Notes: generated by a model not told the origin, from the sequence alone. Shown: positions 33,511 through 42,898, numbered from the stretch's first letter. The stretch: 64,000 nucleotides of DNA from Oscillospiraceae bacterium (GCA_015067485.1 SVMJ01000003.1:79891-143890), one strand, 5' to 3'. A program made the numbers and translations.

Positions 33511-33542
33511 AAAAATAGAGGAGGATAAAACATCCGCCTCTA
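33511..33542 (-). terminator. Terminator after rpmF
   Basis: On the minus strand TAGAGGCGGAT and ATCCTCCTCTA pair with one mismatch across a 5-nt loop and are followed by TTTTTT. It would separate yceD-rpmF from the radical SAM-der genes. Confidence 0.75.
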
Positions 33543-33578
33543 CTCTTTTCGAAAAACAACTTCGGTTGTCGTCGTAAA

Positions 33579-33767
33579 TTACTTGGAAGCGTTAGCTTCA
33601 ACAACTTCACGACCGTTATAAGTTCCGCAAGCCTTGCAAGCCCGATGCGACAACTTGACTGCACCGCACTTCGGACAAGCCGTGATTCCGGGCAGCGAGA
33701 GCTTCCAGTGAGCACTGCGATTCTTATCGCGTCTCGATTTTGAGTGTTTTCTTGTAGGTACTGCCAT
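33579..33767 (-). CDS. rpmF: 50S ribosomal protein L32
   Basis: 62 residues from ATG 33767 (GGAGGTGTTACTG ahead). [21 protein letters not shown] start and zinc-ribbon CPKC...CKAC. The four cysteines are retained, so a zinc-binding form. Co-transcribed with yceD as in most bacteria. Confidence 0.95.
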   Translation of the reverse strand: MAVPTRKHSKSRRDKNRSAHWKLSLPGITACPKCGAVKLSHRACKACGTYNGREVVEANASK

Positions 33768-33802
33768 CAGTAACACCTCCTCACGGATTGAATCAAATAA
33801 AT

Positions 33803-34285
33803 CTACTCTTCAAGCAACTTGCGCAAAACTTCAAGTCTGGGATCGACTTCCTTCTGCTGACAATTGCATGTTGATGCGTTTTGATTGATCCCACACTTGG
33901 GACAAAGACCTTTGCAATCTTCTCTACAAAGATGTTTGCTCTCCTGTGCAAGAACAAACGAAGTCATAACAAGATCATCGAGTTCCAACTGATCGTTTTC
34001 ACAAACCAAAATCTCATCACAATCTTCTTCCGAATGGTCTGCAACGCAGACATCGTACACGACGTGCTGTGTTTTGTCATACTCGTCTAAGCATCGGTCG
34101 CAAACCAGATGCAAAACGGTATCGAGTTCAAAATGCAGCAGCAAGATGCCGGCACGGTTGACCACTTCACCGGAAACTCTCACCGGATTGACTGCCTCCG
34201 ACACAACATCGGACAAATCCACCGAATAATCAATCGGGATTCGCGCGCCAATGGTCTCTTTAATTGGTTTTAAATCAATAACCAT
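33803..34285 (-). CDS. YceD-family protein (DUF177)
   Basis: 160 residues from ATG 34285 (GAGGTG ahead). Central CDRCLDEY motif and a C-terminal cysteine cluster ([13 protein letters not shown]...TCNC) typical of the DUF177/YceD family, which in E. coli and plants influences 23S rRNA accumulation. It precedes rpmF, the universal arrangement. Confidence 0.88.
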   Translation of the reverse strand: MVIDLKPIKETIGARIPIDYSVDLSDVVSEAVNPVRVSGEVVNRAGILLLHFELDTVLHLVCDRCLDEYDKTQHVVYDVCVADHSEEDCDEILVCENDQLELDDLVMTSFVLAQESKHLCREDCKGLCPKCGINQNASTCNCQQKEVDPRLEVLRKLLEE

Positions 34286-34314
34286 AGAACACCTCGCAAA
34301 GCGGTACAGCAAAC

Positions 34315-34343
34315 ATTATACTTGTATTTCGTCAACTTGTCAA
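34315..34343 (-). promoter_or_regulatory. Perfect consensus sigma-A promoter of yceD-rpmF
   Basis: Minus-strand TTGACA (34343-34338), 17-nt spacer, TATAAT (34320-34315): 12 of 12 consensus bases, as expected for a ribosomal protein operon. Confidence 0.92.
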
Positions 34344-34444
34344 TCAAAATTTCAAATTTCTCTTGATTTTTCTTGAAATATTCTGTTCCAATCCCCCGAA
34401 AAATATGTTATACTATCGCCATGAAGATTCAGAGAGGAAATACC

Positions 34445-35398
34445 ATGAAAAAGTATATCATATCTTCCAATGACGCACAAGCGCGTCTTGATAAATTTTT
34501 AATGAAGGCAGTTCCTGCGCTCCCCGCTCCGCTGATGCAGAAGTATCTGCGTCTCAAGCGCATCAAAGTAAACGAAAAGCGCGCAACCGGCAATCAGCGT
34601 TTGAACGAAGGCGACACCGTAACACTCTACGTAAGCGACGAATTTTTCGAGCCGAAAGAAAATAAGAACCCGTATCTCACCATTCAGCCAAAACTGAACA
34701 TCGTATATGAAGATGAAAACATTCTGCTTGTGGACAAGTCGCCCGGGATGCCGGTCCACGAAGATACAAACGAAAAAGAAAACACGCTCATCAATCATAT
34801 TCTCGCCTATCTGTACCAGAAAGGCGCATGGAACCCCGAAGATGAAAATACGTTTATCCCCGCACTTTGCAACCGTATCGACCGTAACACGGGAGGCATT
34901 GTCATCGCGGCAAAAAACGCACCCGCGCTTCGCGTGATGAACGACAAGATCAAGCACCGCGAACTGAAAAAGTATTATCTGTGCGCGGTCCACGGAAGCC
35001 CGAAGCCTGCGCAAGGTCTGCTGGAAGGTTATCTGTTCAAGGATGCGGTGAAAAACCAAGTCTTTGTCCATCCGCGCCCGAAACCCGGTGCCAAGTATGC
35101 GGCCACCAAATATCGCACATTGAAACAGCAAGGAAAACTCTCGTTGGTCGAGTGTGAACTCATCACAGGGCGTACCCATCAGATCCGCGCACAAATGGCG
35201 GCAGCGGGACACCCCTTGCTCGGCGACGGCAAATACGGCAGAAATGAGTTGAACCAAGGATTTCGCCGCAACTATCAAGCACTCTATTCTTATAAACTCA
35301 CCTTTGCATTCACTTCCCCTGCCGAAACCTTAGAGTACTTAAACGGCAAAACATTCGAAGTCAAATCCGTTCCCTTTGTGGAAACATATTTCAGGTGA
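34445..35398 (+). CDS. RluA-family rRNA/tRNA pseudouridine synthase
   Basis: 317 residues from ATG 34445 (GAGAGGAAATACC ahead). N-terminal S4 RNA-binding domain (ARLDKFLMKAVPALP...MQKYLRLKRIKVN), then the catalytic domain with CNRIDRNTGGIVIAAK (catalytic Asp in RID; most relatives read HRLD) and GRTHQIRAQMAAAGHPLLGD. Target uridine (RluC/RluD-like) cannot be assigned. An imperfect TATACT lies upstream at about 34410. Confidence 0.9.
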   Translation: MKKYIISSNDAQARLDKFLMKAVPALPAPLMQKYLRLKRIKVNEKRATGNQRLNEGDTVTLYVSDEFFEPKENKNPYLTIQPKLNIVYEDENILLVDKSPGMPVHEDTNEKENTLINHILAYLYQKGAWNPEDENTFIPALCNRIDRNTGGIVIAAKNAPALRVMNDKIKHRELKKYYLCAVHGSPKPAQGLLEGYLFKDAVKNQVFVHPRPKPGAKYAATKYRTLKQQGKLSLVECELITGRTHQIRAQMAAAGHPLLGDGKYGRNELNQGFRRNYQALYSYKLTFAFTSPAETLEYLNGKTFEVKSVPFVETYFR

Positions 35399-35402
35399 TA
35401 AT

Positions 35403-35891
35403 ATGGCATCTATCGTCAAAACAAATGCAATGCGAATTTTGGATCAAAAGAAACTCGCGTATGAGATTTATACATATCCGCACGACGGGGTTGCAGTTGA
35501 CGGAGTTCACGTCGCAGAACTGATTGGCAAAGACCCGAGCTGCGTGTTCAAAACCCTTGTAACCCGTGGCGCAACACGTGCTTTTTATGTTTTTGTCATC
35601 CCGGTAAGCCGTGAATTGGATCTCAAAAAAGCCGCACGCGCGGTGGGTGAAAAATCGGTTGCAATGATCCCGGTCAGCGAAATTCTTGCAACGACCGGAT
35701 ACATTCGTGGCGGTTGCTCGCCAATCGGGATGAGAAAGCAGTTTACCACCACGTTTGACTCATCTGCTCTTTCGGTTCCCTATCTCATTGTCAGCGGCGG
35801 AAAAATCGGGCTTCAAATCCAACTGACACCGCAGGATCTGATCTCTGCATCAAACGGAAAAACTTTCGATTTAACCGCCGAAACCCCTTGA
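35403..35891 (+). CDS. ybaK: YbaK/EbsC, Cys-tRNA(Pro) deacylase
   Basis: 162 residues from ATG 35403, five nt after the previous stop. Hydrolyses mischarged Cys-tRNAPro. Family features: GKDPSCVFKTLVTRG (substrate lysine), YVFVIPVSRELDLKKAARAVG, and GGCSPIGMRKQ. The stop codon is embedded in the -35 box of the following T-box promoter. Confidence 0.92.
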   Translation: MASIVKTNAMRILDQKKLAYEIYTYPHDGVAVDGVHVAELIGKDPSCVFKTLVTRGATRAFYVFVIPVSRELDLKKAARAVGEKSVAMIPVSEILATTGYIRGGCSPIGMRKQFTTTFDSSALSVPYLIVSGGKIGLQIQLTPQDLISASNGKTFDLTAETP

Positions 35892-35915
35892 CATTTCTGC
35901 AAATGAGCATATAAT
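35888..35915 (+). promoter_or_regulatory. Promoter of the T-box/aromatic operon
   Basis: TTGACA (35888-35893), 16-nt spacer, TATAAT (35910-35915); the TGA stop of ybaK (35889-35891) is part of the -35 hexamer. Confidence 0.88.
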
Positions 35916-35921
35916 AATATC

Positions 35922-36210
35922 ATATTAAAATGCGACGACGGAGAAAAGTAGATGTAACCAGCCGTTTCAGGGAGCGCTTGTCCTGACTGAAAGCGAGCGT
36001 ATCGGATGCTACATTGAAGTTCCCTCCCGAGCACGCCGACTGAAACGTTGCGGTAGGTCGGCGCGGAAGCCTACCGTTACCTTGGCAGGGCCCCGGATGT
36101 TTTCATCCCAAGTCCGAAAAAGAGCGTCTGTTTCGAGCGGACGAATACGGGTGGTACCGCGGAATGCTATTTCAGCCTTTCGTCCCGATTAGGGGCGAAA
36201 GGCTTTTTTG
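35922..36210 (+). promoter_or_regulatory. T-box riboswitch, specifier read as UUC (Phe)
   Basis: Leader of the aro operon. The T-box sequence GGGTGGTACCGCGG is at 36149-36162. Stem I contains the loop-E pair AGTA (5' side) and GAA (3' side) flanking the GATGTA/TACATT helix; the triplet after GAAG is TTC, a Phe codon. The UGGN base in the antiterminator bulge is U, which would pair with discriminator A73, as in tRNAPhe. A strong terminator (36174-36210) ends the leader. Uncharged tRNAPhe would turn the operon on. The specifier assignment is my reading. Confidence 0.85.
36174..36210 (+). terminator. T-box intrinsic terminator
   Basis: AGCCTTTCGTCCC pairs with GGGGCGAAAGGCT (13 bp, one G-U), loop GATTA, then six T's. 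It lies about 12 nt downstream of the T-box sequence and would be mutually exclusive with the antiterminator. Confidence 0.92.
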
Positions 36211-36236
36211 TCCCAAAATTGAAAGGAGACCATATT

Positions 36237-37250
36237 ATGATCATCGTACTCAAAGGTGGGGCAACCCAAGAACAAGTAAGCGGTTTGGAGCAAGAACTGC
36301 AACAGCATCAACTGACTGTGAACAAAATCGAAGGCGCCGAAACAACTGTTTTGGGACTGGTCGGTGATTCTTCCCGCGTGGATGTAGATTGGCTTCGCAC
36401 AAACGAAGCGGTCGACCGCATCATCAAGGTCCAAGAACCGTTCAAACTCGCCAACCGCAAGTTCCATCCGAACAACTCTGTCATCAAAGCAGGAAATGTG
36501 GAGATCGGCGGTGAGAAAATCGTCGTGATGGCAGGTCCGTGCTCGGTGGAATCCGAAGATCAGATCCTTACTGCCGCAAAGGAAGTTTGCGCTTGCGGTG
36601 CAAGTATTTTACGCGGCGGTGCATTCAAGCCCCGCACTTCCCCCTACGCATTCCAAGGTCTGCGCGGCGAGGGCCTGCTGCTTTTGAAACAGGCACGCGA
36701 GCTGACCGGGATGCCCGTGATTTCGGAAATCACCAACCCGTTCTACCTTGAAATGTTCGTGGAATTCGTCGACATCATCCAGGTAGGCGCGCGCAATATG
36801 CAAAACTTCGAACTACTCAAGGAACTGGGGCACATCAAAAAACCCATCCTGCTCAAACGCGGTTTTTCCAATACCATCGAAGAACTCCTGATGAGCGCGG
36901 AATATATCATGTCTTCGGGAAACCCCAACGTGATTTTATGTGAACGCGGCATCCGCACCTTTGAAACATACACACGCAACACATTAGACATCAGCGCGAT
37001 CCCCGCACTCAAGCGCGAAAGCCATCTCCCGGTCGTCATCGACCCGAGCCACGCATCCGGGCTACCCTGGATGGTGGAACCCTTGTCTCTTGCCGCGATC
37101 GCAGCAGGCGCGGACGGACTCATCATTGAAGTCCATCCTTCCCCGAAAAACGCGCGTTGCGACGGAGCGCAATCTTTGACCCCGAATTTACTGGGTCAGA
37201 TTATGGACAAATCCCGTGCGGTCGCAAATGCGATCGGACGTACACTCTGA
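36237..37250 (+). CDS. aroF: DAHP synthase (type I-beta), copy 1
   Basis: 337 residues from ATG 36237 (AAAGGAGA ahead). Condenses PEP and erythrose-4-phosphate, first step to chorismate. An N-terminal ferredoxin-like regulatory domain (MIIVLKGGATQEQVSGLEQE) precedes the barrel with AGPCSVES, GGAFKPRTSPYAFQG, LCERGIRTFETYTRNTLD and DPSHASG. Such N-terminal domains confer feedback inhibition in this family. First gene of the T-box operon; a second paralogue lies five genes downstream. Confidence 0.94.
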   Translation: MIIVLKGGATQEQVSGLEQELQQHQLTVNKIEGAETTVLGLVGDSSRVDVDWLRTNEAVDRIIKVQEPFKLANRKFHPNNSVIKAGNVEIGGEKIVVMAGPCSVESEDQILTAAKEVCACGASILRGGAFKPRTSPYAFQGLRGEGLLLLKQARELTGMPVISEITNPFYLEMFVEFVDIIQVGARNMQNFELLKELGHIKKPILLKRGFSNTIEELLMSAEYIMSSGNPNVILCERGIRTFETYTRNTLDISAIPALKRESHLPVVIDPSHASGLPWMVEPLSLAAIAAGADGLIIEVHPSPKNARCDGAQSLTPNLLGQIMDKSRAVANAIGRTL

Positions 37251-37264
37251 TAGGAGAGATTTTT

Positions 37265-38341
37265 TTGACGGAACTGATTTTGAAAACCGACACCACAAAA
37301 AGCCGACTCTATCTCGGCACAAATATTTTAGACGATCTACTTCCAAAACTCTGCAAATCTTTGAGCCACGACAACAAAGTCGCGGTCATTACCGACAATA
37401 CGGTTCAGTCTCTTTACGCCGAGCGTGTATCTGAGATTTTGCAAAATGCAGGGATTACATCCTTTGTCTATTCTTTCCATGCGGGTGAGAGCAGCAAAAC
37501 CCTTGCGACTGTTGAAAAAATCTATGAATTTTTGGCGCAAAGCGGTTTTTCCCGCACCCATCCCGTAATCGCACTTGGCGGCGGAGTTGTGGGGGACACG
37601 GTCGGTTTTGCCTCCGCAACCTTCTTGCGTGGAGTTCGTTCTATCCAAATCCCCACCACCCTTTTGGCGCAAGTTGATTCATCTGTCGGTGGAAAATGCG
37701 GTGTGGATCTCTCTTGCGGAAAAAATCTGGTGGGTGCGTTCAACCAGCCCGATTATGTTTTGATCGATACTTCCCTTCTTTCCACACTCCCATCCGATGT
37801 TTTCACAGACGGCATGGGCGAAGTGGTCAAATACGGTTGTATCGTAGACGAAAATCTGTTCTGTGATTTGGAAAACAAACCAATTCGGGAGATTCTCCCC
37901 GATGTGATCATACGCTGTGTTTCTCACAAGCGCGACATTGTGGAGCAAGACGAACATGACACAGGTCTCAGAATGCTTTTGAACTTTGGGCACACCATCG
38001 GTCATGCGATCGAAACCTGCGGAAACTACAACACTTATTCCCACGGACAATGTGTGTCGCGCGGAATGGTGGCGGCGGTCCGTATCGGCATCAAACTCGG
38101 TATCACGACTCCCGAAACGCTTCCGCGTCTTCAGGCAGTACTTGCAAAATACGGACTCCAAACCGACATCCCCTATCCCACGCAATGCATTGCGGACGTT
38201 TTGGCTAAGGATAAAAAAGTCCTTTCCGGAAAACTCAATTTTATCTTACTTGAACATATCGGAAAAGCTGTCATCCACCCCATCGGATTGAATGATTTGA
38301 TCGCTCTTTTACCGACTATTAACGAAACGGAGGTGTCCTAA
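37265..38341 (+). CDS. aroB: 3-dehydroquinate synthase
   Basis: 358 residues; the start is TTG 37265 with AGGAGAG 6 nt upstream, 14 nt after aroF. No ATG is available nearby. NAD-binding GGGVVGDTVGFASATFLRG, then the zinc-ligand regions GMGEVVKYG, LNFGHTIGHAIE and YSHGQCVSRGM. Second step of the shikimate pathway. Confidence 0.94.
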   Translation: MTELILKTDTTKSRLYLGTNILDDLLPKLCKSLSHDNKVAVITDNTVQSLYAERVSEILQNAGITSFVYSFHAGESSKTLATVEKIYEFLAQSGFSRTHPVIALGGGVVGDTVGFASATFLRGVRSIQIPTTLLAQVDSSVGGKCGVDLSCGKNLVGAFNQPDYVLIDTSLLSTLPSDVFTDGMGEVVKYGCIVDENLFCDLENKPIREILPDVIIRCVSHKRDIVEQDEHDTGLRMLLNFGHTIGHAIETCGNYNTYSHGQCVSRGMVAAVRIGIKLGITTPETLPRLQAVLAKYGLQTDIPYPTQCIADVLAKDKKVLSGKLNFILLEHIGKAVIHPIGLNDLIALLPTINETEVS

Positions 38342-38342
38342 T

Positions 38343-39440
38343 ATGGGCTCTGTCTTCGGAAACTTATTGAAAATCAGCATTTTCGGCGAATCGCACGGAG
38401 ACGGGATCGGTGTTGTCATCGACGGGTTCCCGTCCGGAATTGCATTTGATGAAACTTTTATCTTATCGGAAATGAAGCGGCGCGCACCGTCTTCTCATGT
38501 TGGGAGCACTCCGCGAAAAGAGCCGGATCTGCCGCGCATTCTTTCAGGCGTTAAGGACCGATATACGACGGGCGCACCGATTTGCGCGGTTATTGAAAAC
38601 ACAAACACACGCAGCGAAGATTATGCCCCATTTTCCGAGACTCCCCGTCCCGGACATGCCGACTTCACCGCATCCATCCGTTACAACGGTTATCAGGATG
38701 CGCGCGGCGGCGGTCATTTTTCCGGCCGTCTTACCGCACCGCTCACCTTTGCAGGTGCTTTGTGTAAACTCGCGCTCAAAGAAAAAGGGGTCGAGATTTG
38801 CGCACACATTCTGCAGATCGGTGCTCTCTATGACAATACTTTCCCGCTCGCGCCTACGCAATCTCTCTTTTCATCCTTGCGTGAAAAATCTCTTCCCGTG
38901 ATAAACGATGCAGTCGGTGCAGATATGACCGCATATTTGGAAGAAATCCGCGCAAATAAAGACTCGGTCGGTGGTATGATCGAATGTATCGCGACCGGGC
39001 TTCCCGCCGGTGTTGGTTCTCCGATGTTTGACACGGTAGAAAGCCGCATCGCATCGATTTTGTACGCGATCCCTGCCGTGCGTGGAGTTTCTTTCGGTGC
39101 GGGATTTGATGTGGCATCTATGCTCGGAAGCGTTGCAAACGATGCATTCTACTGTGAAAACAATTCGGTCAAAACCGTAACCAACCACCACGGCGGTGTT
39201 TTGGGCGGCATTACGACCGGAATGCCAATTCTGCTCCGTTGCGCTTTCAAGCCCACCCCGTCCATCGCGAAAGAGCAGAACACGGTCAATCTGAAAACAG
39301 GAGAAAATACTATACTTGAAATTCAAGGTCGCCACGATGTTTGTATTGCGTGTCGCGCAGTCCCGGTTGTGGAATCTGCGGTGGCAATCTCATTGCTCGA
39401 CCAAATGTTGGAGGCTTTCGGTTATGAAAACTTTAGATGA
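38343..39440 (+). CDS. aroC: Chorismate synthase
   Basis: 365 residues. FMN-dependent conversion of EPSP to chorismate. Signatures: ISIFGESHGDGIGVVIDGFP at the start, RPGHADF, RGGGHFSGRLTAPLTFAG, and the C-terminal RHDVCIACRAVPVVES. The ATG is one nt after the aroB stop. It overlaps pheA by 17 nt. Confidence 0.95.
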   Translation: MGSVFGNLLKISIFGESHGDGIGVVIDGFPSGIAFDETFILSEMKRRAPSSHVGSTPRKEPDLPRILSGVKDRYTTGAPICAVIENTNTRSEDYAPFSETPRPGHADFTASIRYNGYQDARGGGHFSGRLTAPLTFAGALCKLALKEKGVEICAHILQIGALYDNTFPLAPTQSLFSSLREKSLPVINDAVGADMTAYLEEIRANKDSVGGMIECIATGLPAGVGSPMFDTVESRIASILYAIPAVRGVSFGAGFDVASMLGSVANDAFYCENNSVKTVTNHHGGVLGGITTGMPILLRCAFKPTPSIAKEQNTVNLKTGENTILEIQGRHDVCIACRAVPVVESAVAISLLDQMLEAFGYENFR

Positions 39441-40566
39441 ACTGCGACAGGAAATCAATGCGATTGACTGTGATCTTGCCAAAGTGCTTCAGGATCGCTT
39501 GTCTGTTGCGCAAGCGATCGCCGCTTATAAAATTGAAAATGGAATTCAAATCTTGCAGTCAGACCGCGAAGCGGAGATTTATCGAAACTTCTTGGGTAAT
39601 TTTGATAAAGACTTGGAATGGCTCGCTCGCGCGATTTATGGGACGGTGCTTCGTTCCAGCCGTGCTTTGCAGTTCCACGATCAGGCTGAAAAAGACGTCT
39701 GCGATTCCATGGTCAAACTGGTGAAAAATGCACCGCAAACTCTGGCACCCGTTTACACCGTTTGTTATCAGGGTGTCCCCGGCGCGTGGTCTCACTCTGC
39801 AGCAAAGAAGCTCTATCCGAATGCGGAAACCATTTCGGTTTTAACCTTTGAAGAAATTTTCCAAGCTGTAAGCGACGGACGTGCGCAAGCAGGTGTGTTG
39901 CCGCTCGACAACTCGACTGCAGGTACTGTGGACGATGTGTATGATTTGCTGATTCGCCATGACTGCATGATCCAATCCGCGAGCCCGTATCCCATCCGCC
40001 ACTGTCTCCTTGCGGTACCCGGCGCAACCCGTGAAACCGTGAAATCCGTACATTCCCATCCGCAAGGACTTGCACAGTGCTCCCGTTACATCAAGGCGCA
40101 CCGCTATCTTCCCATTTTGGAAAGCAACACCGCGGTCGCCGCAAAGAAAATCGCGGAATCCGGCGACACTTCCATCGCTGCGATCGCATCCCGTGATACC
40201 GCAAAACTCTATGGACTTTCAATTTTGGAAGAAGGCATCAACGATTCCGAGTGCAATCAGACTCGCTTTGTCTCAATTACCAAAAACTTCTCCGTGCCCA
40301 AAGATGCAAACCGCATTTCGCTTGCATTCCGTCTTCCGAACCAGAGCGGTGCCCTTGCAAACGTGATCGGTCTGTTCTCCTATCACGGAATCAACTTACT
40401 CAAAATCAGTTCCCGCCCCATCCCGAATCAGCCGTGGGAGTACTGTTTCTACTTAGACTGTGCAATCGACGGGCTCAACACCAATGTTTTCGGTCTGTTG
40501 AACCAGTTGGATGCAGAACTCGGTTGGGTAAAACTCCTCGGTTGCTACCCCGAACAAACTTTGTAA
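39424..40566 (+). CDS. pheA: Chorismate mutase/prephenate dehydratase (P-protein)
   Basis: 380 residues from ATG 39424 (GGAGG about 8 nt upstream, inside aroC). AroQ chorismate mutase domain (1-~85: LDELRQEINAIDCDLAKVLQ), prephenate dehydratase domain (~105-290) with YQGVPGAWSHSAA and the catalytic TRF motif (NQTRFVSI), and an ACT domain (~297-375) with GALANVIG and KISSRP where ESRP is usual. The ACT domain is where Phe binds for feedback inhibition; the E-to-S change may alter sensitivity. Phe branch enzyme, consistent with a Phe T-box. Confidence 0.94.
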   Translation: MKTLDELRQEINAIDCDLAKVLQDRLSVAQAIAAYKIENGIQILQSDREAEIYRNFLGNFDKDLEWLARAIYGTVLRSSRALQFHDQAEKDVCDSMVKLVKNAPQTLAPVYTVCYQGVPGAWSHSAAKKLYPNAETISVLTFEEIFQAVSDGRAQAGVLPLDNSTAGTVDDVYDLLIRHDCMIQSASPYPIRHCLLAVPGATRETVKSVHSHPQGLAQCSRYIKAHRYLPILESNTAVAAKKIAESGDTSIAAIASRDTAKLYGLSILEEGINDSECNQTRFVSITKNFSVPKDANRISLAFRLPNQSGALANVIGLFSYHGINLLKISSRPIPNQPWEYCFYLDCAIDGLNTNVFGLLNQLDAELGWVKLLGCYPEQTL

Positions 40567-40591
40567 TCTCTCTCGAAAGGACTCTTTTACC

Positions 40592-41623
40592 ATGATTGTC
40601 GTAATGAAACCCCATGCTCAAAAAGAGCAAATCGACAGGGTATGTGATACTATCCGCTCGCGTGGGCTTGACTGCCATGTTTCCATCGGCTCCCATACCA
40701 CCATTATCGGTGTGATCGGTGATAAAACGAAACTTATTGACGTTCAGTTTGCTGCGCTTTCAGGCGTTCGCGAACTCATTCCTGTTTCCGAGCCGTACAA
40801 ACTCGTCGGTCGCACGGGACATCCTGAAAACACGGTCATCGACATCGGTGATGCACAAATTGGCGCAAATGAACTGATGATCGCAGCAGGTCCGTGTGCG
40901 GTGGAAGATTATGAAACCATGCATGAGACAGCACACAAACTTCGCGCGCAAAATATCAAGTTCCTGCGTGGCGGTGCATATAAACCGCGCACTTCTCCCT
41001 ATTCGTTCCAAGGACTTGAAGAAGAGGGTCTCAAGATTCTTGCAAAGGTCGCAGAAGAGACCGGGATGAAAGTTGTTACCGAAGCAATCGATGACGATTC
41101 CATTGCTCGTGTCGCGTACTATGCGGACATCGTCCAGATCGGTGCGCGCAATATGCAGAACTTCCATCTGCTCCGCAAAGCGGGACAATGTGGAAAACCC
41201 GTCATCTTAAAGCGCGGACTTTCCTCTACTGTGGAAGAATGGCTGAACGCCGCGGAATATATCATGAGTTCGGGAAACGCAAACGTCATCTTATGCGAAC
41301 GCGGTATCCGCACCTTTGAAACCGCAACTCGCAACACATTGGATATCAGCGCGGTTCCTGTGCTCAAAGCAAAAACCCATCTTCCCGTCATCATTGACCC
41401 CAGCCACGCGGCAGGGGCACGAGCATATATTGAATCCCTTTCCATGTGCGCAATCGCGGCAGGGGCTGACGGACTCATCATTGAAGTTCATCCGCGCCCT
41501 GACACGGCAAAATCCGATGCCGCACAAACCATCAGCATTGACTGCTTCGCCGAACTTTGCAAAAAGATTTCGGAACTTTCCAAAATCATGCATCGTACCA
41601 TGCCCGGAGATGATAACAAATGA
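40592..41623 (+). CDS. aroF: DAHP synthase (type I-beta), copy 2
   Basis: 343 residues. Same domain plan as copy 1: N-terminal ferredoxin-like domain (MIVVMKPHAQKEQIDRVCDT) and catalytic barrel with AGPCAVED, GGAYKPRTSPYSFQG, LCERGIRTFETATRNTLD and DPSHAAG. The N-terminal domain is clearly diverged from copy 1 while the barrel is conserved, suggesting different effector control. Overlaps aroA by 4 nt (ATGA). Confidence 0.94.
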   Translation: MIVVMKPHAQKEQIDRVCDTIRSRGLDCHVSIGSHTTIIGVIGDKTKLIDVQFAALSGVRELIPVSEPYKLVGRTGHPENTVIDIGDAQIGANELMIAAGPCAVEDYETMHETAHKLRAQNIKFLRGGAYKPRTSPYSFQGLEEEGLKILAKVAEETGMKVVTEAIDDDSIARVAYYADIVQIGARNMQNFHLLRKAGQCGKPVILKRGLSSTVEEWLNAAEYIMSSGNANVILCERGIRTFETATRNTLDISAVPVLKAKTHLPVIIDPSHAAGARAYIESLSMCAIAAGADGLIIEVHPRPDTAKSDAAQTISIDCFAELCKKISELSKIMHRTMPGDDNK

Positions 41624-42897
41624 TCGAAATTCAACCAAAAAAACGCCTGCGCGGTATACTAACGGTTCCCGGTGATAAATCCATTTCGCACCGTGGAATC
41701 TTCTTCGGCGCGCTCGCAGACGGTGTTACAAGGCTCGAAAAATTTCTATTCTGTGCAGACTCCCGTTCCACCATTGGATGTTTTTCTGAACTTGGCGTTC
41801 CCGTTGATATCCAAGAAGACACGGTTTTGGTGCACGGTCGTGGGCTTCACGGACTGCGTGCGCCGAAAAATGTACTGGACGTCGGAAACTCCGGCACGAC
41901 CACACGTCTTCTTACAGGGCTTCTCGCAGGTCAACCCTTTACTTCGGTACTTGATGGCGATCATTCTCTGCGCACACGCCCCATGGCACGCGTGATGAAT
42001 CCACTCTCCCAGATGGGTGCAAACATTGAAGCAAAAGATGATAATCATTGTCCTCTCACCATTCACGGCAGAAATTTACATGGTATCTCCTATACCCTTC
42101 CGGTGGCGAGTGCTCAGCTCAAATCTGCGCTGATTTTCGCAGGGATGTTTGCAGACTCGGAAACCGTGATACGTGAGACCCACCCATCGCGCAACCATAC
42201 CGAACAAATGCTGCTGCATTTTGGCGGCAAGTTCCGTTGTGAGAATAATGTCATCACAATCTCGCCGCAAGAGCGTTTTTACGCACAGGAACTGGCCGTT
42301 CCCGGTGATATTTCTTCCGCCGCATTTTTCTTAGTTGCGGGATGTATCGTCCCTGATTCCGAACTTCTCATCAAAGGAGTTGGCATCAACCCGACACGCA
42401 CCGGGGTTCTGGATGTACTGGCTCAAATGGGCGCGGATATCACCCTTCAAAACCAGACAACTGCAGCAGAACCGTCTGCCGATCTTTTGGTGCGCTCGTC
42501 TTCTCTTCGCGGGTGTGAAATTTCGGGAGCTTTGATTCCCCGTCTGATCGACGAACTTCCCATCATCGCGGTTGCCGCTGCATTTGCGGAGGGCACGACC
42601 GTCATCAAAGATGCGGAAGAACTCAAACACAAAGAATCCAACCGCATTCACGCGGTTGTTACTGAACTTTCCAAAGCAGGTGTTGACATTACCGAAACCG
42701 ATGACGGCATGATCATCCGTGGCGGCGCGGTTTGTGGTGCAGATTTTGAAGCATACGACGACCATAGAATCGCAATGGCGATGGCAGTCTGTGCATTGGG
42801 TGCCCATGGTGTTTCCACAATTTCGGGAGAAAAATGTGTAGGAATCTCCTATCCGTCGTTCTTCGAAGATTTACGCCGCATCAGCGAGGAGGCGTAG
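41620..42897 (+). CDS. aroA: EPSP synthase (3-phosphoshikimate 1-carboxyvinyltransferase)
   Basis: 425 residues. PGDKSISHRGIFFGALADG near residue 17, LDVGNSGTTTRLLTGLLAGQ near 87, PVASAQLKSALIFAG, and the catalytic DELPIIAVAAAFAEG. The Gly in GNSGTT segments relevant to PEP binding is present. ATGA overlap with aroF copy 2. Confidence 0.95.
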   Translation: MIEIQPKKRLRGILTVPGDKSISHRGIFFGALADGVTRLEKFLFCADSRSTIGCFSELGVPVDIQEDTVLVHGRGLHGLRAPKNVLDVGNSGTTTRLLTGLLAGQPFTSVLDGDHSLRTRPMARVMNPLSQMGANIEAKDDNHCPLTIHGRNLHGISYTLPVASAQLKSALIFAGMFADSETVIRETHPSRNHTEQMLLHFGGKFRCENNVITISPQERFYAQELAVPGDISSAAFFLVAGCIVPDSELLIKGVGINPTRTGVLDVLAQMGADITLQNQTTAAEPSADLLVRSSSLRGCEISGALIPRLIDELPIIAVAAAFAEGTTVIKDAEELKHKESNRIHAVVTELSKAGVDITETDDGMIIRGGAVCGADFEAYDDHRIAMAMAVCALGAHGVSTISGEKCVGISYPSFFEDLRRISEEA

Positions 42898-42898
42898 T

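Noticed and set aside
36764..36775. GAATTCGTCGAC inside aroF resembling array element A
   Set aside because: The core CGTCAA is changed to CGTCGA and the site is inside a coding region.
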